Numbered from the stretch's first letter, positions 11,175 to 24,548 are shown. The stretch: DNA of 64,000 nt from Euryodendron excelsum (GCA_033060915.1 CM065397.1:25705001-25769000); one strand, 5' to 3'. Numbers and translations: made by a program. Notes: generated by a model from the letters alone, not told the origin.

Positions 11175-14100
11175 ATTACTGTCGCGCCCAGATTTTTCGC
11201 ACTCGAGGAATACACACACAAGTGGAAAAAACACTGTACTCTCTCGTTAGAACTCACCCTCCTAAAAAAATGAGTGCAACTAGGTTTGAATTGAAAATAA
11301 GTTTGAATAGAGGGCTTTTGAAAAAGATTCGGAGTCGCCACCTAACTTGATTAAGGTGAGTTAAGTCACTTAAAAACTAAGAATAATCCAAAGACTACAC
11401 TTAGGGTTCTTAGAAAACGATTTTTAAAAATACCACCTCAAGAGAGGGTTTTTAAGAAAACAGGTTGTTTGGCAACCTTTGGAAAACATTTAGCCCTTTT
11501 TGAAAAATAACTCCTTTTGGTCTTTGAAATCAATGATCCTAAGTTCGGAGGTTGGTTACGTGTAGGGAAGACGCACTAAGCTATCACCCTACCCCGCCCT
11601 TTCGGTACCTACATGTCAATCTACCCTAGATTTACCTATGAGAGTCTTCAACTAACTAATGGCCAATCCTATTCACTTTGAAAAATAATGTTTGAAAAGA
11701 AACTAACATGATGCCTGATATGCAAGTGCAAGGAAAGAGAATTGAAAAATAGATTTGGAAATAAATTTGAAAAGAATATGATTTGAAAATATATTTGAAG
11801 AGATGGAATTGAAATTGGAAAATTTGAAAATTTGAAGTAGAAAATTGAAAATAGAAATTTTGAAATTGGAATTTTGAATATAGATTGGAATTTGGGATTG
11901 AAAATATGGAGACCGCACCCATGAGGGTGGAATTGAAAGTTTGAAAAGTGTTGTGACCGCTCCTATGAAGGTTGCCTACGTATCTATTTGGGGGAATCAG
12001 GTCAGTCGTAGTTCGGACCGGAGTCCGATTGAAAAGAGATTGACTTGAAGAGAGAGATTAGATTAGAAGAAAGAGATTGAATTGAAAATTGGATTCGATT
12101 TGAGATTAGAAGAGGAGATTGGAAATTGAAATTGAGAAGATTGGACTTTGATTTGAAGAGATAGATTTAGACTTGTTTTAGAAAGATGAAGGTTTAAGAA
12201 ACCTAGACTTAAGAAAGATGAGACTTAGGAAAGACTCAAGAGTTTAAGAAAGATTGGATTTAGGAAATGTTCGAATTAGGAAAGGTCCGATTTAGGAAAG
12301 TTTTGAATTAGGAAAGTTTCATTTTTGGAAAGTTTTGAAATTAGGAAAGTTTTGAAAATCGAAAAGTTTTGAAAATTGGAAAGTTTCATTTTAGGAAGTT
12401 TTAGATTTAGAAAGTCTTAACTTAAGAAAGTTTTAAATTTAGAAAGCTTAGAATTTTAGAAAGATTTGACATTTAGAAAGTTTAAGATTTTGAAAATTTT
12501 AGAGTTTTTTAGAAAATCTTGAGATCAGGAATGGTTTGAGGTTAGGAAAAGTTTGAAAGCTTAGATTTGAAAAGAGGGTAGAATTAGGAAAGGGTTGAAT
12601 TAGGAAAGATTTGAAAGTTGGATTTCAAAATTTAAGAAGGATTTTTATGTTCAAGTTTTAGAAACTTAAGATTTAGGAAAGTGGAAGTTCAGGAAGGATT
12701 TAAATTAGGAAAGAGTTGGATTTTATTTCTAAAAGGGAAGGTTTGATTTTGTTTCCAAAAACGGAGGATTAGGTCTAATTTCCTAAACAGGAAGATTTGA
12801 TTTGATTTCCTAAAGAGAAGATAGGATTTGGCAAGGATTTGGAAAGGGAGATTCTAGAAACCCTAGATTTGAAAAATTATAGTTTTGACGTAGAAATGAG
12901 GTTTTGGAAACGTGTATTGTTTGGATGTGAAAACAAGGGGTTTTGGAAACCTAGGTTTGGGGCAAAGTTTGAAAACCATGTTTTTGGAAAGAAAATTAGG
13001 GTTTCCTAATTGCGAGTTCTTGGGCTTGACTTAGGCTTCTAAGAAAAGAGTTTTTGGAAAGCGCGTTTTTTGGGAAGAGGGATTTTTGGAAAGTGCGTTT
13101 TTTGAAAACGAAAATTTTCTAGAAAGGAAACCTAGGGAGGATTTTTTGGAAAGCGTGATTTTAGAAATGTAGATTTTAGAAGGAAAATCCTAGAGGAGAA
13201 TTTCTAGAAGGAAGATTTTGGAAAGAGAGTTTTTGAAAAGATTTTTGGGGAACGTTTTTAGAAAGTGGATTTTGGGGAGAGGATTTTGGAAAGAAGTTGA
13301 AAAAGGGAGTCTTGAAAAATAGATTTTGGAGGGAGTTTTTGAAAACAACTTTGGAGAGGAGAGTTTTAGGAAAGTATGTTGAAAAAGAGATTTTTAAGAA
13401 AAAAGACTTTTTGAAAAGAGAGTTTTTAGAAGTAGTAAAAACATCTCACTTTCCTAAAGCAATTCTAACCCTAGGAAGGCTAGAACCATTTTAGGAAAGC
13501 GGTTTTGAAAAACAATAAGATTTGAAAATATAGACCATAAAGGGTCACTTTTAATGTAACACTTTCCTAAAGCAACCCTAGCCATGGAAAGGCTAGAATC
13601 ACCCTAGAATTGTGGTTTTGAAAACAAGTTTTTTAAAAGAAAATTATGATGCAATTTTGAAAACAAGTTTGAAAACGGTTCTGAAAACGAGTTTGAAAAT
13701 GAACTTTGAAAGATGCAAGACTATGATATGCACAATGTAATTTGGGATCGTGAACATACAAGGCTAAGGCTTCACCACATAATCAAGGGGGCCGGACCCA
13801 CGTGGTCTCTGGTTAGACTAGAAGAAAGCCCCCGACACGGTGACTCTCCAATAGCCCAATCCTACACATGGACCGGGAATCCCCTTGTTTCAAGCATGCA
13901 AAGAAAGGGGGGAAAGAGATGGGGGATTAAAATAGAGAAAACCAAGTGGGTTAGGAGAGAGAAGAGAAAGGGGGGAAGTACAAAAATTTAAATAGAAAGC
14001 CTACCGTATGTCTTCTTTATTTTGCGCGCCTTGCTTATTTTCAATCTTCGGTCTTCGTCTTGATCTTCTTCTTCAACCTTCAAGGGTTGTCTTCAAGCTT

Positions 14101-14320
14101 TAGATGGCAGCTCTTCAAGTCTTCAAAAGATGGTTGAAGGCTAGTGTATGAGTGTATGGGGATGTATAGGAGTGTATATGAGGCTAGGATTTAGTGTAGG
14201 GTAGCTAGGGTTTGAGAAACCTAAGGAAACTAGGGTTTTGGAGGTGCTCGAGCTCTGTATATCGAAATATATGATTTTTAGGTTAAGTTTGCAGACCCCA
14301 TTCACGTTGAATGAGGCTCT

Positions 14321-14330
14321 GTATTTATAG
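14321..14330 (-). promoter_or_regulatory. TATA-box of the solo LTR
   Basis: Minus-strand CTATAAATAC followed by a conserved AGAGCCTCATTCAACGTGAA block shared with the LTR at 57,745. Downstream on the same strand lie AAACCCTA-type words (for example near 14,205 and 14,230). Confidence 0.6.
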
Positions 14331-15435
14331 AGGTTGAACAATACTAGCACCTGTTGCAGTGACGTCAGGCCAAATTTTACACTGGCGTCAGGCCATTTTT
14401 TGGCTTGGCGCCACTACTAGTGGTGCCAGCCAATTAGGAAAGGTTTAAGGTCAGCAAGCAACGTATCTTTGACTAGATTTGAGCGCCTGTACTAGTGACT
14501 ACCATGCAATCTTTAGCCTGGCTTCACTAGGAGTGACTCCGAAAAGTCCAGGAATGATTTGAAGGAGCCGGGAATGACCCAGAAGGCCGGAAAGGAGCAA
14601 GAACACTTAAAATAGTGTCCTAGAGGTATTTGACTTTAAAAGTGAGGACAAAATGTGTCAGAAAGGTTGACCAGGCCTTTAGGGGCAAAACGGTCAATCG
14701 GACTAGGAAGCTGTCGGGGCGAACTTGGATTGTCCCGGAAGAAGACTTGGGACCTGGAAACATTATTTAGAATGTTCCCAGAGGTTGCCGGTTTGATTCC
14801 TAGAGCCGGCATGGTCGGAAAAGGAGACCGGCTTACCAAGAGCAAAACGGTCATTTCGCACCGGGTTGGCCGGAATTGACTCGGAATGATTCGGAAAGGT
14901 AAAGGAAGGTTGAGAATACTATAAAAAGTAGTCTCAGGACATTACCGTTTTGATACCCAGAGCTGATGTGGTCGGAAGAGGAGATCGGCCCTCTAGGGGC
15001 AAAACGGTCATTTTGTACCGGGTTGGCCGAAACCGACTCGGAATGATCCGGGAACGTAGAGGAGGATTGAGAATATTATAAAAAGTATTCTTGAAAAATT
15101 ACCGGTTTGATACCCAGAGCCGGTGTGGTTCCCGGGGCGTTCGGATGCCTAGGGGCAAAATGGTCATCTTGACCGGAAAGTCTCGGAAAAGGTCCAAAGG
15201 ACAGTTTGGTCATTTTTCACCGAAGTAGGCTAACAGACACTAGTGTTGACCTGGGTTTTGAGTGTTTTCGCCACTCTAACAGCGGTCGTCGTGACATAGG
15301 GGTTTATTGCCAATTCCCTATATCGACCTATTTGTGAGTATTTTCGCTACTCTAACGGTTTTGTGAGTAGTTTCGCTACTCGGACCGTCTCGAGGAATAA
15401 ATTGTCTCGAGAGAGGGATTGGAAAAGGGACTTAT

Positions 15436-16000
15436 CGTCTCCGAAGAGACGTGCTTGGATTGGAACCGTCTCTAGGAATAAACTGTCTTGAGAGAGGGAT
15501 TGGAAAGGGGACTTATCGTCTCTGAAGAGACGTGCTTGGATTGAAACCGTCTCGAGGAATAAACTGTCTCGAGAGTGGGATTGGAAAGAGGTCTTACCGT
15601 CTCCGAAGAGACGTGCCTGGATTGGAACCGTCTCGAGGAATAAACTGTCTCGAGAGTGGGGTTGGAAAGGGGTCTTACCGTCTCCGAAGAGACGTGCCTG
15701 GATTGGAACCGTCTCGAGGAATAAACTGTCTCGAGAGAGGGATTGAAAAGGGGTCTTACCGTCTCCGAAGAGACGTGCCTGGATTGGAACCGTCTCGAGG
15801 AATAAACTGTCTCGAGAGTGGGATTGGAAAGGGGTCTTACCGTCTCCGAAGAGACGTGCCTAGATTGGAACCGTCTCGAAGAATAAACTATCTCGAGAGT
15901 GGGATTGGAAAGGGGTCTTACCGTCTCCGAGGAGATGCGCCTGGATTGGAACCGAAAAGGAAAGGACAATGCCCCTAAGGGCATTTTGGTCATTTTGCCT
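15436..16000. repeat. 81-bp tandem array of inverted repeats, 7 units
   Basis: The word cgtctccgaagagacg (or a close variant) starts at 15,436, 15,517, 15,598, 15,679, 15,760, 15,841 and 15,922: seven units with an exact 81-bp period. Each unit holds two hairpin-forming parts, cgtctc-cgaa-gagacg and a ctcgag...ctcgag pair. Because 81 is a multiple of three and the unit lacks stops in some frames, it produces long open frames on both strands (181 residues minus, 148 plus) made of a 27-residue repeat. These are not genes. The tract is CpG-rich compared with its surroundings. Confidence 0.95.
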
Positions 16001-16148
16001 CTATTTGGGCCTGACAAGCCCGCGAAGCAATGGACAGACGGGATTTGGACCTATTGAATTGGTTTCGATAGGAATATGCTCACAATGACTTGAAAATAAG
16101 TCTGGACGGAGTGTAGACTGCCGAGCGGTCAAAAATGGGATGCTTACA

Positions 16149-16512
16149 ATTACAGCATTACACGTGGCTAGAAATGGTCGTCCTAAGATAACAGGAATTT
16201 GGAAATGAGCACTAATACTCTTAACCGGTTGTGTATCTAACACAATGAAATTCACTGGATAGTAGAACTTATCTATCTGAATGAGAACATCCTCCATAAT
16301 ACCCCTAGGAACCGTAATAGATCTGTCAACTAGTTGTAAGGTGACACGTGTAGGGCGCAACTCACCTAATCCGAGTTGTTGATAAACTGAATAAGGGAGT
16401 AGATTGACACTTACTCCAAGATCAAGAAGGGCTCGATCTATCTTATTTCCTCCTATTATACACGAAATAATAGGATAGCCGGGGTCCTTATACTTCGGTG
16501 GGGACTTATATT
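16149..16512 (-). pseudogene. Athila aspartic protease, N-terminal piece
   Basis: Retropepsin of the Athila element, which would cleave the gag-pol polyprotein. The catalytic site reads ALLDLGVSVN (DLG kept), followed by LLPYSVYQQLGLGEL, TLQLVDRSI, VPRGIMEDVLI and LGRPFLAT. The frame opens after a stop near 16,512. At 16,148 it is cut by the solo LTR, and the remaining residues lie at 11,080-11,174. The codons that follow in the LTR (SIPFLTARQS) are not part of the protein. Upstream text toward 16,740 (YRLTKPKHDLLNFEIYE-like) belongs to the gag-protease linker. Confidence 0.85.
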
Positions 16513-17178
16513 ACAAAATCGCACTTTGGCTCTCATTCATAAAGGCAATTTCCATGATGTGCAACCTCTTTTTCACAGTACACAAGTCCTTCTAGAACTT
16601 GGCATAAGAGGGAATTTGCTTGATGGCATCTAAGATTGGAATGTTGACCTTGACTTGATTAAACACTTCATAAATTTCAAAATTCAGAAGGTCATGTTTT
16701 GGTTTGGTCAATCTATAAGGAAACGGGGCATATTTCACAACATCAATGCACTCATCTTCAGATGCTTTGGTTGGCTCTAAGACTGGCTCAACTGGTTCTT
16801 TTTCTTTCCCACTCTCATCTCTTTCTCTCTCTTATTCTCTCACATCTCCATTCCTTTCATCACTAACCTTAAGAGTTTCCTTTCTAGGGTGAATAGTTTT
16901 CCCGCTTCTCAAGGTTGTGATGGATTAGACTTGTTCATAACTGGATTGAGGGATCAGCCCTTGCTTCGGTCATGTTTAATTGCTTATTGGGATTTGGATT
17001 TGTTGCGATTGAAATGGAAATCTCCTCGACACTTGTTGAGTTAAAGCTTGTGTCAAGTTAGACATTTGCTTTGCTATGTCCTCCAACATCCTAGTGTGTT
17101 AATCTAACGCCTTGTTCTACCTATCCACCCTATTATTGACTTCTCTTATATCATTTGTCAATTGATGAACATTATCTT

Positions 17179-18512
17179 CTAAAGGTCTCTTATGAGGGGG
17201 TTGATATGTATTAGGTTAGGGTTGGAAAGGCATGGATTGTTGAGATTAAATAGGTTGGGATTGAAAAGATTGAGGGTTTTAAGACCCTCCTTGGAATGCT
17301 TCAGGATTTGAAGGTCCCTCGTTTCTCCACCCAAAGTTTGGGTGATTTCTCCATCCTGGGTTATATGTGTTCGAGAAAGGGTTCTCCCCAACTTCGTTGG
17401 TCACTATATGTACCCCGATATTAGCCAACCGCATTGGTTTGGCCATGTAAAGCCTCCTTGAAACCTGGTATAATTAGACATGCAACAGTGTCATGTTCGA
17501 TTGTACCACACATTAAACAACTTTCTTCCTTGAGAGACTCAGTATTCACAATATTAACCTTACTTATCTCTATGGCTTCTATCTTTCGGGTAAGTACAGC
17601 AACTCTAGTATTCAAATCATCCACTTGATTAAGCTAAAATGTTACACTAGGCTTAGACTTAGGATTTGGGGTCCTAGTTATGGCTCAATCTCTAGCCAAA
17701 TTTGCTAAGTAATCAAAGAAATCATATGCTTCAGATGGGTCTTTGTCATACAAAGTTCCTGCGTACATAGACTCAACAAATTGCTTCAATTGTGGAGTCA
17801 ATGATGAATAGAAAGTATTTATGATATAAAAATTGGCAAAACCATAATGTGAACAAGTACTCAATAAATCTTTGAATCTGTCCCAATATTGGAAAAATGA
17901 TTCACTAGACACAGGGGCAAATTGAGAGATTTAACAATGAATCGCCTCAGTTTTATGCTCAGGGAAGAATTTTTTTGAGAATTCTCTCTAAAGATCTTGC
18001 CAAGAATAAATAAACCTAGGCCTTAATGAATTGAACCATGTCATGGCCTTGTCTTTGAGAGAAAACGGGCAGAATTTTAAAAGTACAACTTTCCTTGGAT
18101 AAGAATTATCGAAGAACATAGAGCATATGTCCTCGAAATCTTGTATGTGCTAATATGGTTTTTCAAAATCCAAACCATAGAATGAATTTATCAGCTAGAT
18201 CATTCCCGACTTTAAAGTCATAGCTGCATGATACGCGGGAAGAATAATGCAAGAAGTAGGCGCTTGCCTAGCGGAATTCAAATTATCCCTAAGAGACCTA
18301 TAAGGAGGATCACCATGTACACTCCCACCTTTAGATATATTATTTGGATTTGGCGGGTTGGGATTCTCAGGTTGTTGATAATTAAATTCTTCCGCCATTG
18401 GAATATAACTAGGACCTTGGTTAACTAACTGAATGTTTGGAACAGAAGTCCTAAATGGGGAAAGAGTACTAAAAATGGGGGAATAATCACTAGAAGAGTC
18501 AATGCTCACCAA
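17179..18512 (-). pseudogene. Athila gag, broken
   Basis: Capsid/nucleocapsid precursor. On the minus strand from 18,512: an N-terminal low-complexity part (PENPNPPNPNN), a core with HIQDFEDICSMF and PFSLKDKAMTWFNSL (about 18,150-18,000), then SFFQYWDRFKDLLSTCSHYG and FVESMYAGTLYDKDP (17,912-17,685). A CCHC zinc knuckle follows, CLMCGTIEHDTVAC (C-x2-C-x4-H-x4-C, about 17,530). At least three stops interrupt it. It is directly upstream of protease, as expected, and downstream of a leader interrupted by the solo LTR at 18,579-25,700. The spacer at 16.5-17.2 kb is the gag-protease linker. Confidence 0.8.
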
Positions 18513-21500
18513 TCATCCATGCACATCCCTAATGAATCTATCTCGAAATATAAACACGGACCTTACAAGTCAAAATGTTGTTGCGCCCAAATTTTTTCCA
18601 CTCAAGGAACACACACACAAGCGGGAAAAACACTATACTCTCTCGTTACAACTCACTCTCCTAGAAAAATGAGTGCGACTATGTTTGAATTGAAAATGGT
18701 TTGAATAAAGGGTTTTTGGAAAACATTTGGAGTCGCCACCTAACTTAATTAAGGTGAGTTAGGTCACCTAAAAACTAAACATAATTCGAAGACTACACTT
18801 AGGGTTTTTGAAAACAATTTTTGAAAATATGACCTCTAGAGAGGGTTTTTAAGAAAACAGGTTGTTTGGCAACCTTGGAAAAATAACTAAGCCCTTTTTA
18901 AAAATAAACTCCATTTTGATCTTTCGAAAACAGTGATATAGGTTCGGAGGTTGGTTACGTGCAGGAAAGACGCACTAAGCCATCACCCTACCCCGTCCTT
19001 GCAATACCTACATGTTTATTTATCCTAAATTCACCTATGAGAGTCTTCAACTAACAAATATTCAATCCTATCCACTTTAGAAAAAGAATATTTAAAAAGA
19101 CATGATGCATGATATGCAAGTGCAAGAAAAGAAAGTTGAAAAATAGATTTGGAAAGAAAATGATTTGATTTAAGAGAGATTTGAAAAGAATTAAGGAAAT
19201 GGAAAGTTTTAGAAATTAGAAATAGAGATTTGGAAATAGAAATTTGGAGTTGGAAGTTTGAAATAGATCATGGAATTAGAAACTTGAAGAAGATTGTAGA
19301 ATTGGAGATTTGAAAGAAGTTGTGGAAATAGAAATTTGAACAATGTTGTGGAATTTGAGATTTGAAAAAGGTTGTGACCGTACCCATGAGAGTTGCCTAC
19401 GTATCCTTTTTGAGGAATCAGGTCAGTCGTAGTTCGGACAAGAGTCCGATAGAAAATAAAAGGTTTGATTGGAAAAAGAAATTGAATTGAAATTTGGATT
19501 TGATTTGAACTTAGAATAGAAGATTGGAATTTGAAATGGAAGAATAGAGACCCTAGACCTAGGAAGATAGGACTTAGAAAGGACTCGAGATTAAGAAAGA
19601 CTTGACTTGAATGTTGGACTTGAAAGATCGAAGAAAGATTGGATTTAGGAAGGGTTCAACTTAGGAAAGATCTGATTTAGGAAAGTTTCAAAATAGGAAA
19701 GTGTCATTTTTGGAAAGTTTCAATTTAGGAAAGTATTATTTTAGGAAAGTTTCATTTTAGGAAAGTTTTGAAATTAGGAAAGGTTTCGTTTTAAGAAAGT
19801 ATTGAAATTGGAAAGTTTTGAATTTAGAATATTTGAAATTGGGAAGTTTTGAAAGTTGGAAAGTTTTGAGTTTAGGAAGCTTTAGATTTGGAAAGATTTG
19901 AAGTTTTAAATTTGGAAAGGGATGAAATTAGGAAAGGGTTGAATTAAGAAAGATTTGGAATCTTAATGTTTAAGGAAAGATTTAAAAGTTTTAGGAAACT
20001 TATGGTTTAGGAAAATACTAGATTAGGAAAGAGTTGAATTAGGAAAGATTTGGGTTTGGAAGGATTGAGATTCCCATTTCCTGAAGCAAGGGATTGGATT
20101 TTGCTTCTAAAAAGAGATGTTTTGATTTTATTTTCAAAAACGGAGGATAAGATCTAGTTTCCTAAATGGGAGATTGGATTTGGCATGAATTTGGAAAGAT
20201 GGAGTTTTGAAAATTCTAGTTTTGGGAAGACTATAGTTTTGATGTAGAAAGTAGGTTTTGGAAATATATTTAGTTTTGATGTAGAAAACAAAAGGTTTTG
20301 GAAACCTAGGTTTTGAGGCCAAAATAAGGGATTGGAAATCATGCTTTTGGGAAGAAAAATTAGAGTTTCTTAATCTTTGGCTCTAAGGTTTAACTTGGAC
20401 ACCAAGAAAAAGGATTTTTGAAAAGTGAGTTTTTTAGAAAGGGAGATTTTTGGAAAAGAAATCCTAGAAATGAGTTTTTAGAAAATGAATTTGAAAAGAA
20501 AGAGTTTTTGGATGGGGATTTTTGGAAGGAGATTGTTGGAAGAAATTTTTAGGAAAGAGATTTAGGGAGAGAGTTTTCTAAGAAGGAAACCTAGGGAGTG
20601 TTTTTAGGAAAGGAATTTTGAAGAGAGCTTTTTGGAAAGGAGTTTAAAAAGAAATTTTAAAAAATAGATTTTTAGAGGAAGCTTTTGAAAACAATTTTGG
20701 AAAGAAGATTGGAGAGAGTTTTTAGAAAGCATGTTAAAAAATGGATTTTTAGAAAGAAAGATTTGAAAAAGAGTTTTTAGAAAGTATATAAAATATCTCA
20801 CTTTCCTAAAGCGATTCTAACCATAAGAAGATTAGAACCACTTTAAGATAGTGGTTTTGAAAACAACAAAGATTTTGAAAATATGGACCGTATTGACCAA
20901 TTTAAATGTAACACTTTCCTAAAGGATCCCTACCCATGGAAAGGCTAGAACCACCTTAAGATTGTGGTTTTGAAAACAAGTTTTGAAAAAGAAGATTTTG
21001 ATGCAATTTTAAAAACAATGTTAATGCAAGTTTTGAAAACAAGTTTGAAAACGAATTTTGGAGGAATGCAAGATAATGATATGCACAATGCAAATTGGGG
21101 TCGTAAACATACAAGGTTAAAGGTTTCACCACATAATCAAGGGGGCCGAACCCACGTGGTCTCCGGTTAGACTAAAAGAAAGCCCCCGACATTGTGACTC
21201 TCCAATAGCCTAATCCTACACATGGACTGAGACGTCTCTTATTTCAAACATGCAAAGAAAGGGGGGGAAGAAGATGGGGGATTAAAATAGAAGAAAACTC
21301 AAGTGGGTTAGGAGAGAGAAGAGAGGGGGAAGATGCGTAAACGTAAAGAGAAAGCCTACCTTGTGTCTTCTTTATTTTGTTTAGCTTTGTGCGCTTTGCT
21401 TTGCTTGCTTCGCTTCGGTCTTCCCTTCCATCTTCAAGAGTTTGTCTTCAATCTTCAAAACTTCGTAGTTGTAGCAATCCAAGCCTTCAATGGAGGGTTT

Positions 21501-21660
21501 GAGGCTAGTGTATGAGTATATGAGAGTGTATGTGTATAGGAGGCTAGGGTTTGGAAAATCTAAAGGAGACTAGGGTTTTGGGAAGCTACGAGCTCTGTAT
21601 ATCGAAAAGTAGGGTTTTTAGACTGAGTTTGCGGACCTCTTTCACGTTAGAGGAGGCTTT

Positions 21661-21670
21661 GTATTTATAG
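21661..21670 (-). promoter_or_regulatory. TATA-box of the second solo LTR
   Basis: Minus-strand CTATAAATAC at the position conserved with the other LTRs of the family. Confidence 0.55.
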
Positions 21671-22249
21671 ACAAAGGAATAACCTAGCGCCTGTTGCAGT
21701 GGCATCAAGCCAAAAATGCTTCTGGTGCTAGACCAAATATTGGCTTGGCGCCACTACTAGTGGGGCCAACCAGTTAGAAAAGTTTTAAGGTCGGCAAGTA
21801 ATGTATCTTCAGAAGATTTGAGCGCTTGTACTAGTGACTACCATCTAATTTTTAGCCTGACTTTACTAGGAGTGACTCTGGAAGGTCCGGGAAGGATTTA
21901 AGGGACCGAGAATGACCTGAAAAGCCGAAAAGGGGAAGAAACCCTCAGAATAGGGTTCTGGAGGTATTAGACTTGAAAAATAATGACAGGATGCGTTGGA
22001 AGGGTTGACCGAGTCATTATGGGCAAAACAGTCAATCAGGCCGGGAAGCTGCTTAACGGACTCGGAATGTCCCGGAAGAAGGCTCAAGGTTTGGAAACAT
22101 TATTTAGAAACGTCCCAGGAGGTAACTGATTTGATATCTAGAGCCGGTGTGGACGGAAAAGGCGACCGGCTCATCAAGGGCAAAACGGTTATTTTGCACC
22201 GGGTTTGCCGGAATTGACTCGAAATGATCCGAAAAGATAAAGGAAGGTC

Positions 22250-24548
22250 CAGAATGTTGGTCCAATAGGCAACCCAAGAGGGGGGTGAATTGGGTTTTTT
22301 GAATATTTATACAAGTTAAGAGTAATTAAGATTAATCTAAACAATATAGCAATAGTTAATCTGCATGCAAAGCAATGTTATCATGAGAAGCAAAGAAAAC
22401 AAAGCAATAGGAGAGAAACACAGATTTACCGAGATTCAACCACAAACCGTGGTCTACGTCCTCACCCCAAGACCTCCTTGAAGACTTCTTCCATTATGTA
22501 ATCAACTATTACAAGATGAGTTGCTAATTGACAAAGTGCTCAGCTCACTCTACAAGAACTCCTCACCGAACTGTTCACTTCCCAAGTGGTTTTGTTCAAG
22601 CTCCACTTAAACTTTACAAGAGTTTTGCTTTACACAAGAGAACTCTCAAACTCTCAGTTACAAGTGTATAGGAGTATACAACTCACAAACAAACTCTTTA
22701 GCAAGAGTAGATTTACAATCAAAGCTCACTTAAGAATAAAACAGAAAGAAGGTTCAAGAATAACAGGTTGATCAGTGATTCTTATCTCTTGTTGTTTCTT
22801 CCTCTAGATTTTTCTATATAAATGTAGTTGGAGGCTAGTATATATACCCTTGCATTCATTCCATCCATTGGAGGTGGTTGGGTATCATTAACGTGTGTCC
22901 AATCCGTTATAACGTTAAGAAAAATAGCCGTTATAACAGACGGAGTCGACTCTATTTTTTGTGGTGTCGACACTTCCTGCTTCTGCATTTACCAGACGAT
23001 GTTCACTGAGTTCATGAGTCCCCTTTTCATGTTGATGAGGCGACTCTTTGTTCATCTGTCTTCTTCATATTAGGCTTCTACTGTCATGAGGCGACACTTC
23101 TGCTTCAGGTGTCCACTCATTGATCATTTAAACTTCCAGCCTTTTGCTTCTGCTACCAGGAGGCGACACTTCATCTTCATGTGTCCGCTCATTGATCATC
23201 TTATCTTCAAGCCTTGGCGTCTGTCTTCATGAGGCGACACTTCATTACAATGTGTCCGCTCATTGATCATCTTATCTTCAAGCCTTGGCGTCTGTCTTTA
23301 TGAGGCGACACTTCATTACAATATGTCCACTCATTGTCTATTTGGTCTCCAGACATTTTGCTTCTGAGATCAAGAGGCGACACATTATTTCCATGAATCC
23401 CCTCATTGTTCAATATGTCTTCAGGCCTTTTAGCATCTGTGATCAGGAGGTGACTCCTCATTTCCATGAGTCCCCTCATTGCCCAGAATTCAGCTTTCAA
23501 ATTTCTTTGATCAAGCTTTATCAAAGCACTGGTATAAGAACTTCAAGGAGTATGTCTTTGGGGTATGATGATCAATCAAATCTTCTTGACTCATTAGAGT
23601 TAACGTCTATTCAATTTTGGATTGAATCAATCATTGGATGTTGATCTTCTTCCTGAATCTCAAACTGTCAAAGATTCATTTGATCAAGCCTGAACTTTTC
23701 TTCTTCATTTGCAAAGCTCCTTCTATTATTGTAGGATTTCTTCTTCAATACCAATCTACCTCAATTGTGTGAAGCTTCACAATGCTTCAATTCTGATTTT
23801 CTCTCTTTGATAACAATTCTTCATTCTTCATTAAACTCACTTTATTGAGACCATTGCAGACTAGATGAAATCTATTCACACATCTAATCTTCATTGATCC
23901 TTTACATTGTAGAAGAGTACTTCACTTGGATTCCATGTAGAGATCAGATATTCATTGTGAGCCATCTTCTCAGCCACTTTAATCACATTGTCTTGAATTG
24001 GTCTTAGCATACCAGATGAAATCTTTTCTTGAGCATTTTCCAAATTCTTCAACAAACAATACATCTTCAACTGGACATTGCACTTCTTCAACTAATCTTT
24101 GCAAATTCTGATGAGATCTTCTTTAGGCATTTTCAACATCTCCATTCTTCATCTTTAACTGAATATTGCACCTCCTTAACTGATGAAGTCTTCAGTCTAT
24201 CTTGCAAATCAATCTTCATTGAAACTATGCACACTTGAAAGAAGCTTTAATTGAACACCTTCAATCTCTTCGAATGTAAGACATTTGCTTGAAGTAGAGA
24301 TAGGCATCTTTTTCCAATTTAGTTCATTACATGGCCTTTTGAATTCATTGCTTGCATCTTGAACTTGTTGTGCATTCTCTTTGACATGTTTTAGACTTAA
24401 GATTCAACTTTAAGTCTAAGCTATGAACTTTGTTAATCTGCACACTAAGTAGATTCATTAGTAACACAACACAAGATTTAGTTATCATCAAAATCAACAT
24501 AGGAATTAACCTTGAGTCAACAAGGATCAACCTTGACTCAACATAGAA
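22250..24548 (+). mobile_element. 2.3 kb solo-LTR-like insertion
   Basis: A TG...CA element from 22,255 (tgttggtccaata) to 24,543 (gactcaaca) inside the Tat-type LTR. The flanks cagaa and tagaa match 4/5, and the host LTR continues on the right where it stopped on the left, as comparison with 15,060-15,090 shows (agaatat...aagtattctt). It begins with a gaggggggtgaattggg block and ends near tatcatcaaaatcaaca, words I associate with LTRs of plant SIRE-like Copia elements (from memory, not checked). There are no protein domains, PBS or second LTR, so it is a solo LTR or a large non-autonomous derivative. It is related to the element at 30,061-31,797. Orientation is tentative. Confidence 0.75.
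23087..23480. repeat. 71-73-bp tandem array
   Basis: The word gaggcgacac (or a close variant) starts at about 23,087, 23,160, 23,231, 23,302, 23,373 and 23,446, giving a period of 71-73 bp. A weaker first copy lies near 23,037. Units share gaggcgacacttc...tgtccgctcattgatc. The open frames on both strands of this tract are repeat shadows. Confidence 0.9.

Larger units (their letters stand above)
11175..16153 (-). mobile_element. Tat/Ogre-type solo LTR in protease gene
   Basis: A single LTR of 4,969 bp (11,180-16,148) flanked by a perfect 5-bp target duplication attac (11,175-11,179 and 16,149-16,153). On the minus strand it begins tgtaagcatccc and ends tctgggcgcgaca, the same termini as the LTR at 55,985-61,147. 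It contains the family ggatacgtaggcaacc-like box (complement near 11,971), a TATA-box at 14,321-14,330, and a hairpin array at 15.4-16.0 kb. There is no internal region, PBS or second LTR, so it is a solo LTR left by recombination between the two LTRs of a full element. No real gene lies inside. Confidence 0.92.

Noticed and set aside
15472..16017. 181-residue minus and 148-residue plus frames with a 27-residue repeat, resembling a repeat protein
   Set aside because: They are produced by the 81-bp tandem array inside a solo LTR; both strands are open for the same reason, and the frame is not kept in other copies of the LTR.
23087..23480. CRISPR-like regularly spaced repeats
   Set aside because: The units are contiguous 71-73-bp tandem repeats without unique spacers, in plant transposon DNA; same for the 56.46-56.8 kb array.
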